Below, in pieces: positions 28,547-40,550 of a DNA stretch of 64,000 nt. How positions within the stretch are numbered: the stretch's first letter is position 1; the number at the start of each line of letters is the position of its first letter. The DNA is taken from positions 7,998,001-8,062,000 of the forward strand of contig OZ059899.1 in the NCBI GenBank assembly GCA_964057225.1, given 5' to 3'. The notes under the pieces are model-generated. The model saw only the letters and a program-made list of their open reading frames with translations, made no database searches and was not told the DNA's origin. Made by a program: the position numbers and the translations under genes. Source of the DNA: Auanema rhodensis (Eukaryota; Nematoda; Chromadorea; Rhabditida; Rhabditidae).

Positions 28547-29765
28547 ATGAAAAGCGCAATTACGGCTATGAGAGACCTGGCAAGGCCATTTGTGTTTGGA
28601 ATGATCCATGTTCCAGCATTGCCGGGGTGTGTAATTCAGCAGATTTTCTGCTTTATATGACTAGTGTGTATCAAATGAATATTTTGGTGGTTCAGAACTC
28701 CACGAAATGTGAATTCAATGCGAGATATCTTACAAGTGGTTCGACGGGAAGCAACGATCTATGCAGAATCTGAAATTGTATGATCTTTCTAACTAGAAGT
28801 AAATTTGAAAAGTATTCAAAGTTTAGGATGGTATCATTGTCGAAAATATGCATGATATTCCATATGTAAAGAAATGTGGACCAGAAATTGTGTCTGGAAT
28901 GTCATTGGCATGTCAAGGTTTAATCTGATAGTCATATAATACAATTCAAAATTGGTGCTTTCACAGAAGTTAACAACATTCTTGGATCTCGTAGGAAAAA
29001 GTTTACTCTTGGTGTTCAAATTCTGGCTGGATGTAATGAAGAAGCCATGGCAGTCGCTTATAATACAGGTAACATCTTTGTTTATAGTTTTTCTTAACTT
29101 TTATGAAGATATCTCATATCTATCTAATATATCATATACATTTATATAGGATTTGATCTTATTCGAGCAGAAAGCTATGTATTTGCCCATGTCGCTGATG
29201 AAGGATGGATGGATGGCAGTGCAGGTCCTCTACTTAGGTTATCCTATTCGAATTATCTGATGACGATATCTATTCTAGATATCGCAAAAGCATAGGAGCG
29301 GAAAATATTGCAGTTATAACAGATATAAAGAAGAAACATTCGTAAGTTATGTACTATGCAGGAGCTAAGTATTGTGTTAACTTTCATGTCAGATCTCATG
29401 CGGTGACATCTGATTTATCTATTGGAGGGGTTGCTGAAGCTGCTGAGTTCTTCTGTGCGGACGGAGTAATCGTAACCGGAAGTTGTACGGGACAACAAGC
29501 AAACCGTAACGATCTTTTAGGTAATATATCAAATAAAAAAGGTCAGAGAAGATCTCTCGAATATGTTTCCTATTCAGAAGTAAAGAAAACGACAAAATTG
29601 GCTGTACTGATAGGCTCTGGAGTCACAGTGTCGAATGTACAGGATTTTAAAGAAGCTGATGGATTAATTGTTGGATCAGAATTTAAAAAGGGTGGGAAAT
29701 GGATGAATGAGCTTGAACCTCAACGAATTGTTAAATTCATGGAAAATATACAATCTTTGGTCTGA
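28547..29765 (+). CDS. BtpA-family TIM-barrel protein
   Basis: Seven exons (28547-28626, 28696-28777, 28827-28917, 28967-29068, 29150-29237, 29279-29341, 29393-29765) give 292 residues. The ATG lies 5 nt after 'attacag' (28542), a likely spliced-leader site, about 560 nt after the REJ gene stop on the same strand. BtpA hallmarks are FVFGMIHVPALPGTPRN at the N-terminus, GIIVENMHDIPYV, LGVQILAGCNEEAMAVA, DLIRAESYVFAHVADEGWMD, KKHSSHAVTSDLSI, ADGVIVTGSCTG and the C-terminal ADGLIVGSEFKKGGKW phosphate-binding-like motif. The family is named from cyanobacterial BtpA (photosystem I biogenesis) and includes E. coli SgcQ. Animal members exist (C. elegans F13E9.13 as I recall), with unknown substrate. 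No strong mitochondrial presequence is visible. Full length for the family. Confidence 0.93.
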
Positions 29766-30636
29766 TTTTCTATTTATTCTTTCATTTTCAAATAGAAACA
29801 AAATATACTTGTAAGGTAAAGAATGCTTTTAATCACTTTAGAGAAAGTATAAATTACTTTATTTAATAAAATCTTTCAAACAAACGTATATGATTATTGT
29901 TTTTCAAAAAAAAACCAAATAAAAATTATTTTTGAAATCCAGTTCTATTATGCTGTTTAAGTAAAATAATATCAATTAAATTAAGATGGAAGACATGTTG
30001 AAATAAAAATAAAAATATTATTTATTGTTTTTGTAAGTAGAATTTATTAATGAAAAACTGATATCAATAATAGTTATTATATAGATTATTCATAATTTAT
30101 TGGAAGTTTCAATCTCTCTGTATATACTTGAATACATTACTAATTTGAAATAACGTGTCAATGATGATGAAGAAGAACTCGTGTAAATAATATAAATTTG
30201 AGAAAAAATATTAAATAAAAAAAGGAAATTATTTTTTTTTTCAAAGAACAGATAATTTTATCTATTTTCTCCGTACATATTGTCGTAGCGATAACAGAGT
30301 AAACTAAATCATTTCAATCTTTGACATTCTGATGTTAAAATATAATTTAAAAACATTCAATTTCCAAGTTATTGCCAGAATTATCTGTCAGTTTTCGTTG
30401 TTGTGTTATTTTGGTTCTTTCTTGCTATTTTTCGTCCTCAAAAACTGGAAAGCGAACGAGAAATGGGAGAGAAATAGAGATAGAGAGGATTGTATGATAT
30501 ATATGAAAAAACGTTGGATGTTTATTTGTTTCATAAGGTTGGAGAAATAGAGAGGAGAAAGGGGTTGCAGCCGTATGTGTGATTGTTATTATTATGATCT
30601 TATTTCTAAAAAAAACAAAGAGAGAAAAAGAAGAAA

Positions 30637-30638
<2 letters not shown>

Positions 30639-30680
<42 letters not shown>
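30639..30680. repeat. (GA)n microsatellite
   Basis: About 42 nt of pure GA dinucleotides within a longer purine-rich tract, in intergenic DNA. Confidence 0.95.
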
Positions 30681-30683
<3 letters not shown>

Positions 30684-31631
30684 TCAGAGAGAGACTTTGG
30701 CTATTCTACGGAAGTTAACTAGTTCACTTAAAGGAATCGATAGGGCAAAAATAGCTAATAAGCGCATGGTTGCCATACTAAAATGCCCTTTCGTTCTACA
30801 TTATTATATTACATTTTCCTTTATATTTTTTATTTTTATTGTTGTTATGTAGGTAGTTTGAAGAGCATTGAAAAGAAAAACAAACAGCTAAAGCTGTTGA
30901 AGCTATCTTGTTAATAATGTTATTGTATTATAATTGATTTTATAAATATATAGTTATATATTTAGTAGTTATTTAGTACTATATTTAGATATAGTACACA
31001 TGATACATCATGCTTATCAATCATCATCATCTTACATCAAAAGATCAAATTTAAAATTGTCTTTGAAGCAACTTTAAAGCAAGTTATAAGTGATAATGAG
31101 ATAATTTATGCAAGAAAATGAAACACAACTGAAGAAATTCTGTGACACAAATGAATCTCAAATGAGATACTTTATCCTTTTCTTCTCTCTTTTACCCAAC
31201 AACCCACTCTTGAAATGGTACTTTCTTGAAAGTTAGGATGTGACCACTTTCTCTTTCTCCTTCAGTTCTCTCGATTTTGACGCCTTCGTCCTGGCACTTT
31301 CTCAATGTTTAGGTGTGACCACTTCCCCTATGTGGGACCTTCTTTTCTCTTCCTCACTGTGACCGAGCACAATCACACATTTGCTCCAGTTGAACTAGGC
31401 GCACGCAACGCGACACGCAAACGGGACTAGAGTAGTTAGAGTGAAGCGTCGATGAGCAGAGACGCAGAGAAAGGCGAGAGGTATTATTTTCAACATAAGT
31501 TTTAGTTAGGTATGTAGTTAAGGAAACCGAGAAGGCTAAAGGTTTTCTGGGTAAAAACTAGAACCATCGATGTTAGTTTTGGTAAGTTTCAGTTGATTTT
31601 AATTAGAATTCCGAAAACAGTTAGGTGGCAG

Positions 31632-31699
31632 CCCAGATCGACAACGAATATAGTACGTCAGAAATGATTCCTTCGTTCTAAGTTGGTTGTCGATCTGGG
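31632..31699 (+). ncRNA. Candidate pre-miRNA hairpin
   Basis: The 5' arm CCCAGATCGACAAC (31632-31645) is perfectly complementary to GTTGTCGATCTGGG (31686-31699). Inside this, AA/TT (31647-31648 with 31683-31684), TAG/CTA (31651-31653 with 31678-31680) and ACG/CGT (31655-31657 with 31674-31676) also pair, separated by single symmetrical mismatches. The terminal loop is about 16 nt. Pairing continues outward through a few wobble pairs. This spacing of single mismatches in a roughly 26-bp stem is typical of animal pre-miRNA. I do not recognise either arm as a known miRNA, and the transcribed strand is unknown; plus is assumed from the neighbouring gene. Confidence 0.4.
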
Positions 31700-33253
31700 T
31701 TCTTGGGCTCCGGCATCGTCGGTCCAGATGTAAGTTGATTTAATTAGAGAATTGGTTTAATTGTTATGTTTCAGGTTTTTGCAAAGCCAGAAAAGAAACG
31801 TGTGAAGTAACTTTCTAAGTATTTTATGTAAAAAATTTTTTATGGTTTAAATAAACTTTAGCTTTAGAATATTACAATGAGTGTATAAATGTCTAGCTAA
31901 AAGCCACGGAAATTTTTGATTTTCAGTACAATTACAAGCTCTTCCAGGTCTAGGTTGGTCAGAAATTTCAGATCTTTAGTAAAATTCATTTATTGAGCAT
32001 AATTTTTATTCAAAAAAGTTAGCGCACATTTCTCGACCATTTCGACCATGGAATTCGACCACATTTTTTGATATAACGCATTTCGACCTTCTGATCATTT
32101 TTGAAAATTGTTGAAAATGCGACATTTTCGAAGAGTTGAGACACAAAATCAATAAAAATGGCTTAAAAATGAGAAAATTGAGAATAGGCGAAAAGGTGCG
32201 CCAGAACGGCAAAATACCTATTATTATTGTCCACAGAACTATCCTGATGAACATCATGAAGTTCCACGAATTGGTACCTCCTTCTGCTTATTGCTTGCTA
32301 TCTCCTCCTCTTTCGTTTTCTTTTTCTTTTTTTTTCGTTGTCTTCTTCAGATGTTGATGCATCATTCTTTCTCCTTTCTAACAACTACTTTTCATCTTTC
32401 TTTCTCTTCACTCTCTGATCGTTGTTGCTTTCCTTCTTTCTCTCTCTCTGATTCTCATCATGTTTTTTCACTTTCTTCCGTTGCCACACACACCCTTTAT
32501 AGTTAGTTCCAAGAGCGATAACATTGTTGAATGACGTACTTCATCGTCTATGCAAGTTATTAAATATTATAATATACTATCTACGGTTTTAACTTTCAAT
32601 ATATTGCTTGAAATGCGGCAAATTTTCTTCTTTCTACGTATTTTGTGTAAATATGTTTTCTCAGTATGCTATGTGTACTTTCTTCGCAATCGTCAAACTT
32701 TGCTTTGCTTCTTTTTTTCATCAAATGTGCTCAGCTTGTTTTCCAATAAAGTTCTTGGCTGTTCATTCGAATTAGTTATCTAAAACTGAGTATTGTCCAC
32801 TAGTTCATGTTAGAAACGGTATTATTCATAGAAATATCAACAAAATAATATAGTTTAATGTATTATAATGAAGACACAATTATAGAAATATCATTATTTC
32901 ATTGTAAAAAGAATTTTTAAATATTATATATCACTCATCTATTATTACTTTTTCTTTAAGTATACTTGATTTAAATTCCGTATTTATTTCTTAGTCATTT
33001 CAGCCAAAGTTCTCCAGGCTGCTCCCATCGATCGTGCCTCGAATGGCATGTTCTCGATGAGAACATTCTTCTCAGCTTGTTTTTCTTTCCATGCTCCTAA
33101 CTTAACAATTGTTTGATAATCTAGCTTCTATATAAACCTTTTTCATATCGTCATATGCTATTCTTGGTTCTTATTACTATCGTATTGTAAAATAAATTAT
33201 GATTTTAATTCTAAAGAACTATTCAATTTTTTGAATTCTGTTTCAGAATTGAA

Positions 33254-33564
33254 ATGAGCAATCAAAATTCCGTGGCTGACATCCCACAAGCTCATGTTTC
33301 CGGAAACGATATTTTGGTTAGTTGATATGATGATTGTGAAAGATAAATAAATCTACAGCCTCTTCATTATTCTCCTTATATATTAGAAAACATCACAAAA
33401 CAAGCAAAGTTTGTTTTCAGAAGGACAACTTGAAATCAGCTGAAGTGACTATTGCCGACCTGATAGACTTCAACGTTTCTGCTGCTGCTCCAGCCAAAAC
33501 CACTAATTCAACAAATTCCTCTTCTCCCCCACCCACAGCACAAAGCACCCACCTGCTTGACTGA
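33254..33564 (+). CDS. Small 68-residue protein of unknown function
   Basis: Two exons, 33254-33316 and 33421-33564, join in phase 0. The ATG sits 7 nt after tttcag (33246), a likely trans-splice or cis-splice acceptor. The intron has gttagt and ttttcag ends. The protein begins MSNQNSVADIPQAHVSGND, continues with an acidic, helix-prone segment (SAEVTIADLIDFNVSAAA) and ends in a Ser/Thr/Pro/Asn-rich tail (NSTNSSSPPPTAQS, then THLLD). It has no signal peptide, membrane segment or Cys. Codon use in exon 2 is richer in GC third positions than nearby DNA, which supports real coding. I do not recognise the family. Confidence 0.6.
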
Positions 33565-34236
33565 ATTATTTTTTGATTTTGCATGAAATCCTAGTGGGAC
33601 TTTAGAGCATTTTTAACAAGTTCTCTTGTCATCTCTTCCGTTTTTCATTCGCTTCTCACTTCTCAACTATTATTATTCTTGAAAGCTCAACAAATTTTAA
33701 AGATTACCTCAATATAAACCTTGTAGATAATGCTAGTGATAACAATTTTGTACAAAAGAATTATAAATATGTGTATATACATATAAGAAAGTATATATTT
33801 ATAAATTGTGTCATTATTTATAAATCTTAGTTTTTATTAAAACTTTAAACACTAAAAAAAAGTAATTGAAAAGTATAAAAACAATCAAAGAGGATGGTAA
33901 TGATGTAGTTTAAAAAACTCAGACCCGCACAAATAATAGTAATGTTCTCTAAATTCTACAAATGCCTTTTTATTGACTTAACACAAAACCTGTCACAATT
34001 AAGTCGTAGACTGTAATAGATTTCTTTGAAACAACCTGTTCAACAATGTAAAATTTACAAAGAAAGAAATATTAATGGAACTGCTTATTAATACAGCATA
34101 TGTGTACAAGCATGGTTAGATGCCAGAGGGAGAGAGAGAGAAACGGAGATCTTTTGCAGTTTTTTCCCAAATAGGGCTCAAATCAGCATGACGGGCAAAA
34201 CCGCTGACTGGCGAAACCAGGGGCAGATTGCTTGTA

Positions 34237-37116
34237 TTAATATCCTCCAGCATTTGGAAGATATACAGGACTTGCATCAGAGCCTAGGAATGAGCTGGAC
34301 CACATAAGATTACCAGCGCCCAGCATACCCAAAACAGGAGAATTTGAGCGCGAGCTAAAAGTAATTTTATTACTAAACGCTGCCTACGATAACAACTTAA
34401 CCTCATAATTTTCGTAAAATATTCATCTAACGTTTGACATTATGAGAACATTTTCAAAACGTGGTTAACGCAAAGATAAACAGCTTACCTGTCAAATATG
34501 CCCATTTGGTTAGGATACATGTCAAAATCAAACTCTTGTGGAGGATCAGCCAGTGTTTCTTCCCTAAACAATGTGAAAATTATTATTAAATAAAAGAATA
34601 ATATCAGTACATATCAGCTGGACGATAATGATTTTGCTGATGAGTTTGTAATGAAGCAGCTTGAGAATTATGATGAGAATTATGATGAGAATGATGTTGA
34701 TGTTGATGCTGAGGCTGAGGCTGTGGCTGTGGCTGCTCTTGTTGATGGAAATGGTTTCGGTAGTTTATATCATTCGTTTCTTGAGCAGGAGGATGATCAA
34801 TTCCGGGAATATTTTTTGTTATACTCGGTTTCTCTTCGGCATCAGCAAGAATCAATTCCTCCATAAGAATATCTATTCGAGCAACACCCGTAAGCTTTGT
34901 CACAAGCACATCCTCACTCACAGAATTGGCTAATGACTGGAATGAGAAAAATATAAAATGCTTATTATTCAACAACTTTAGCTTACCGTTAAAGGAGTTA
35001 GAACAAAAAAGGTAAGATCGCCAATTCTAGTGATATCACTTGGTTTATTCTTGCGCACATAGTGTTCCAATGCAGAAAAAATTCGTCTTCTCGTCTCAAG
35101 CACTTTTAAAACGGATTGCGATGACAATCCTTTAGCAACAGGGTTGAATAAAATGCAGGCTTTCAAGGCCACAAATTCTGCATCATCCATCTTTAAAAAT
35201 CGCATCGGTGCAACCAGCTGATCCATAACTCTCTCACAATCACGTAAAAAGAAATACTGCTCACTGTAAGAAAAACTGCTTTTTCAAAGATAATCAATAA
35301 AAGCGAAACTTTTTCGCCCTGCTTTGTCGAGTTGGTCTTGGAATATAACTGTCGTTGAGAAGTCTCAGAAAATCAGCAGCTTCTTTAGAACGGTAAGCAA
35401 CGCAAAGTACCACGTGTTGTGCAGCGAAATTTTTCAAAAGCGCTGTCTAAACGACAAGTTTAAACAACCAATAATAGATGTGTTGTTTTACTTGATCATC
35501 AGCTGATAGTTCAACAAACGGTTGCAGTGTCTTAGCCCATTCAATAACTAACAGTAGCTGACTATGCATAGATTTGAATATATCATTAACAGTCGCTGCT
35601 CTAGAACCATTGTTCGATGATAAATTCTAAAATTTCAAAATGTATAAAAATAATTTCGATTAGATTACTAAATCTTCAGGTTTTATAGTGTACTCTACGT
35701 TTCCGGTCTGTTGAATTACAGTATCTCTCAGATTTTGAATAGTAGATTCAGATTGCAAAAGAAAATCAATAATGGCTGAAGGCATAGACCAAATATCATC
35801 TGAACTCGTAGGAGAGTAAGAAGCTGGAATATCAGGTGATGTTCGTTTAGGTGAATCTCTCCTGCAATAAATTAGATGAGAGAAGGATACTTATCAACCC
35901 TAGTTTACCCTTCTTCACTACTTTGGTGTCGTTTCATGCCAACAGGTCTTCCATTCGAAGTTGTAGAGTTAGCTCTGTTTCGTTTTCCAATCACATCTCT
36001 CTCGTTCTGTAAACGATTGAGAAAATATCACAATAAACACTAGCTTTCAATGTTAACATTCCAACATTTCCTACATTTATTACTTTATAGATTAATTTTT
36101 AACTTCAAAATTGAAGGATTTTGACAATAGTGAGTCCAGGATGATTTTTGACAAGATACTTTACAAAATTTCAGCCTGACCTGAACCTGCTCCTCTCGCA
36201 TGCCAGCATTGATACATCGGGTATAGCGACAAAATCGACAGACAGCCCTATTATCTAAACAGACAATAAATACAGTCTTTTAATGAGAAAAAGAGTGGTG
36301 AAATTCAATTAATTTTTATAGCCCCTAGTGCTTAGCTTGATGTTTGTTAGAAAACTGTGTCTAAGATAATATTGGTAACGCGACAACTGGCATACTGAAA
36401 GTGGGAGGCCGGAGACCAAACAAAACATCTGCATTACACTTTATTTATACGTCAAGAAGACCAGTTTCAATTCGAAAGAGAGTTCTAACCAATTTTTGCA
36501 CAGAAGATGAACTCACGTTTTGATATGTCACAGCGTCGTTCGAACCTACACTCATAATTATATCCGCGTCTGATGGTCCTACGGAAAAATCCTAAAGAAA
36601 ACAGCTATTCAAATAGAACAGTACTCAAAGTTGCCGAACAAATAGACGCACTTCACAAACTACAAACCTTTACATCCGTTGCAAGCAATAGCTCCATAGT
36701 GTCTTCCGGTAGCGACATCTCCGCACACTAAGCATGTTGAACAGTCGCGCGGTTCTTGTGTGGATACTCCTACAAGTAGATGTGTTTTAACTAATTTTAT
36801 ATAGAGGAAATAATTCAGATGAGAGGAACGGTTAGAAAAATATTCTTTCTTCGATCTAGATAACATTTGAACACTTAGAAATTAAAACCAAAACATTAAC
36901 AGTGGACAACTATCTTCATATTTTTTTAAACATTTTTTAATATAGCGGAAGATAAATGAGAATAGCATATATGTCAAGAAAAATAAAAAATGCTATACAC
37001 TTTTATTTGTCTGATAAGACAAGAACATTAGAAACCCAAGGTTAAAATTATTTAAAACTGATCAACTAACCTTCCATCAGTCCTTTCGTTTCATCAATCT
37101 CGAGCTCTCGTTTCAT
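34237..37116 (-). CDS. HNF4-type (NR2A-like) nuclear hormone receptor
   Basis: Minus-strand receptor of 551 residues. Exons from 5' to 3' are 37116-37071, 36769-36668, 36591-36517, 36254-36181, 36006-35909, 35861-35669, 35626-35492, 35446-35310, 35263-34987, 34936-34611, 34563-34489 and 34354-34237; the frame closes exactly. The start [16 protein letters not shown] follows an acceptor-like 'aagtttag'. The DNA-binding domain has [20 protein letters not shown] with P-box CNGCKGFFRR, then C-x5-C-x9-C-x2-C ending [18 protein letters not shown]. The ligand-binding domain resembles HNF4: [52 protein letters not shown]. The C-terminal F-like region is rich in Gln and His (about 34640-34740), followed by an acidic and a Ser-rich tail. 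In nematodes HNF4-type receptors commonly control lipid and energy metabolism. The exact paralogue is not determined. Confidence 0.92.
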
Positions 37117-40100
37117 TACCCCCTAAACTTGAAAGAAGTTAATATGGCGAAGATGGTAATGAAAAACAGACATAAAGTAATAGTCAACACATAAGAGGAA
37201 TATATGTAGACAAGTGATAAGAACAAAAGCAAAAAAAGATGATGGCAGTATGTGTGTATGTCCGTCCGTATATATGTGTGGTAGGTGGTGGGGAGGGGGT
37301 AAGAAAACAAGTAGCCCTCTCTCTTTCCTTCCAACCAACACCCTACAACCACACAGGAAGAAGAGAAGAAGAAAAGCGAATGAGAAAAAAAAAGAGAAGA
37401 TCAGAGTGGACGTTATCAGCCATTCGGCAATTATCTAATGATAATTCATTCAGTTTTTATACGAAACATGAGAAAACTACACTGAAACAAGACAAGACGA
37501 GTTAAAATGTTCGGTAGATGTAACGACACGAAAAATTTTCAACGCAGTGAAAAGATAATAGATAGTCAAGCTAAACGTCAAAATATAACAGAGACCTATT
37601 AATTTTAAATGAGATGTGATTTGATGGCTCATAGAAAGGACATTATTATGATAAAATTAACACTGAAAAAACTATTTAAGACGACCAATGCAATATTCAA
37701 ATAAAAAAAACTAAAGACCATCATAACCTAGCAAGTAATATTCCATTATATGAGAATAATATCACTATTGTTATCTAGTATTGTATTTGCTTCTGTAGAA
37801 AAACATTGATATAACAAAATAATAGATATGTATAGAGAGGAGTGATTGTAGATATTAGATGTTCCAGCTTGAGTAAAAAATCAGAAGTTCCAACAGTAAG
37901 TTTAACCGACACGCTAGTTGATTCTCTCAGAATCGTTGGCGCCTCTTGCCCCACTTATTTCTTATGTGTCCACTATCGAAATAAAATAATTGATAACGGG
38001 ACAAGGAAAGAGAGAGCAGAGAGGGCAGACCCCGAAAAGTTGGCGGCGGTGACAATAGTAATAAGACAGGAGAGGGACAAAGTGCAAGCCTGCGCAATAG
38101 AGGTCACGCGTCGGCATGAGACTTCCACCATACCTTTTTGTGCTTTTCGCAAATTTTTGAAATTAATTAAAGCTTTTAAACTTCTATTTCTCTAAATAAC
38201 AATAACTGTTTCTGTAATTGTCGAATATTATGATAAAAAAAAGTAAAAACATCATTTGAGGTGAGAAAAAGGCAAGAATTCTGGTATTATAAGCAAGAAC
38301 AATTGAAATAGGTAGTTGAAAGCCAAATTAGAGATTCGGGAATCGAATTAACCACGACTGTAGGATAAAGACAAATAGGAGCTAATTTGTCAGATACAAG
38401 ATGGGCTTGTTATTCAAGAAATCAACGAAAATCATTTCGGGCAGAGAAGATTCGAAAACAAAAACGACTGCATAATTACCATGGAAACTTGAATATCACT
38501 TTAATTAATGATGAAAAAATGGGAAATACCTAGTTGGTTGATGACTCATTTGCATGAACAATAGAAGGATCAAGGTCTACCATAAAATGTAGTTATGAAC
38601 ACTTTTAGTTGTAGAGAAGATGTTATAAGATAAGAAAAATCAATATTAGACCTCCTTGGGTTAAGTGTATTGACAAGATCAATGAGACTACGATATCCTT
38701 ACGTTAACTTTACGGAAACAGAGTAACTTCTTCATACAAAAATAAGAAAAAAAGAGAAAGAAACTGTTTATGAATTGCCTAACAAGCCTGATAAAGAACA
38801 GTGATAGTACACGCTTGATAAATCATGACTGTTCTCTGTAGTAAATTTTCTGTATAAATCAAGAGAGACTGCGCATTGTAGTATAGCAAACGACTAAACT
38901 GACCAACTAATGTAGAAGCAAACAGCAAGACGGAAGAAGAGTAAAATCAAAAAAATGAGGATGTTGGCATGAACAGCAGTTCTCAACGACCTGTGATCGC
39001 TCGGAATGACTAGAAAAAGAACAGCTGCCTTGGAAAATCTAAAACAGAGATGTTTTCGATGACGTCATATGTCCTTTAACCGTGAAAACGGCAAACAGAC
39101 GAACCATGAACCCACAGAAACACTAGAGTTTACTTTGAAACAACACAAATTGATTAAATAGTGAAAGCTAATTACTGTCATAAATCTAGAAAGATAACGA
39201 AAAGATCGAAAAAGAACGTGGATGAGGTAATTGACTCAGCGGCCACTCTCGCAACAAATGTTTATCAATTAATGAATATTTCTGAAATTTTCTGTATATT
39301 TAATTCACTCTCTCAGGAGACCATTGAAACAGTGAAGTTTGAAGTATAATAAGGAAATATTTTAAAATGATCAAACAACTAGCGCAAATCAGATGATATG
39401 CAATGTAATCGGAAAGGCAAAGCACAACAGTGATACTAAAACCGGACTAACATTATGTTGCTTTTTAAGAACACTATTTCAATTGTAAAAATTTAAAATG
39501 AGACATAACTTGCAATGCTTGAAAGGGTACATTGTATCCGAATATCAAATGAAGATACTAGCTAAATAATTGCTCAAAAGAGTCAGTGAAACAAGTAGTA
39601 ATAAAAGTTTAGTAAATAAATCGGTATTAATTAATATGAATGACCGTGGCCTATTTAAGTAGTGTGGTTCGATTGATAAAAGATTAAATGAGTTATCGAT
39701 ATTACCACAATTATAGAGAGCAATATAACTCAGCTGTTAAATAAGGAAATATGACATGCCAGAACAAATATAATAAGTTAGCACATCCTAGAAAATGCCA
39801 CACTCTTATGTATTTCATTTACTCCATTTGCTCAAAACTGAAACCACACACAGCGTTCGTTTTAAGACGCGAAAACAATTGTTTTCTGATTTTAAATAAT
39901 TCATGCCGTTAGGTCAGCAAGAAAGATCAACAGATCGATTATTTATTTTTTACAATAGCAAAAAATAAAGTGTAATCGGGCACAAAAAGTTATTATACTT
40001 ATTAACATAAGTTAATATAACGGCTTTGAGGTTTATCAAATCTATATAATAACATAAAGGTGCAAAGTACATATATTGAGTTGTTCTCTAATAAACATGA

Positions 40101-40550
40101 TTTGTTATAGTTATGATGATCTACCTAGAAATGAAATTGGTTCCCAGTATGGACTTCGCGCCCTTTACTATATCTACACTGTAATAATATGACTTATACT
40201 CAATATCGGGATCAGTAACATATATCAACTTTCTTACTTTCTTTTGAGAGAGACCTTAGCTAGTGCTTTTAGTTATTATTAATATAATACTTATCGAATC
40301 ATCAAATAGCTCATGACTTTCGGTATATTATTTTAGTGCGTTGCTTGGCGTTTTTAAGTAGGCAAGTAGCTTCAACCTCTTTTGTTACTGTATGTCTTTG
40401 CCCATTGAGCCAGAGTTGAACTCTAGCCGAGGAAGATACGAATTAAGTGATATCTATTTAGTATGCTTTTTGTAAATTTTTTAATAGTTTCTCATTATTT
40501 TTTTTCAGAGTTCTAGGGACGAACCTGTTGGGAAAAAACCAAGACATATC
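37117..40550. other. Divergent intergenic region between the HNF4-type receptor and the EGG-1/2-like gene
   Basis: About 3.4 kb separating two divergently transcribed genes. A GC-richer patch at about 37900-38130 includes an AGGTCA half-site in AGGTCACGCG near 38100. A perfect palindromic CRE octamer TGACGTCA lies at about 39059-39066. A 117-codon open frame (37842-38195) has no recognisable domain or exon context and I do not call it a gene. The right end has the acceptor 'tttttcag' (40508) in front of the EGG-1-like first exon. Confidence 0.5.

Larger units (their letters stand above)
29766..33253. other. Intergenic region with GC-richer promoter-like part and a miRNA-like hairpin
   Basis: Contains 3' flank of the BtpA gene, a GA microsatellite (30639-30680), a near-direct repeat of about 31 nt (31220-31251 and 31296-31326), a GC-richer stretch at about 31380-31485 ending in a plausible splice donor (GAG|gtatta), and a long hairpin at 31626-31704. 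It could be a non-coding first exon plus intron of the small gene at 33254. No protein-coding exon is convincing. Confidence 0.5.

Noticed and set aside
29521-29541. Possible tiny intron within the last BtpA exon
   Set aside because: Only about 21 nt long, and the frame is continuous with family-like sequence on both sides.
31750-31771. GGTTTAATTG sequence resembling the start of the SL1 spliced leader
   Set aside because: Only the first nine bases match SL1. No donor or Sm site follows in the arrangement of an SL RNA gene.
34640-34933. Plus-strand open frames rich in Asp/Glu/Val and Met/Leu/Arg
   Set aside because: They are shadows of the Gln/His-rich C-terminal region of the minus-strand HNF4-type receptor.
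37842-38195. 117-residue open frame in the divergent intergenic region
   Set aside because: No domain, no exon neighbours and no splice or trans-splice context. It is probably open because of the locally higher GC content.
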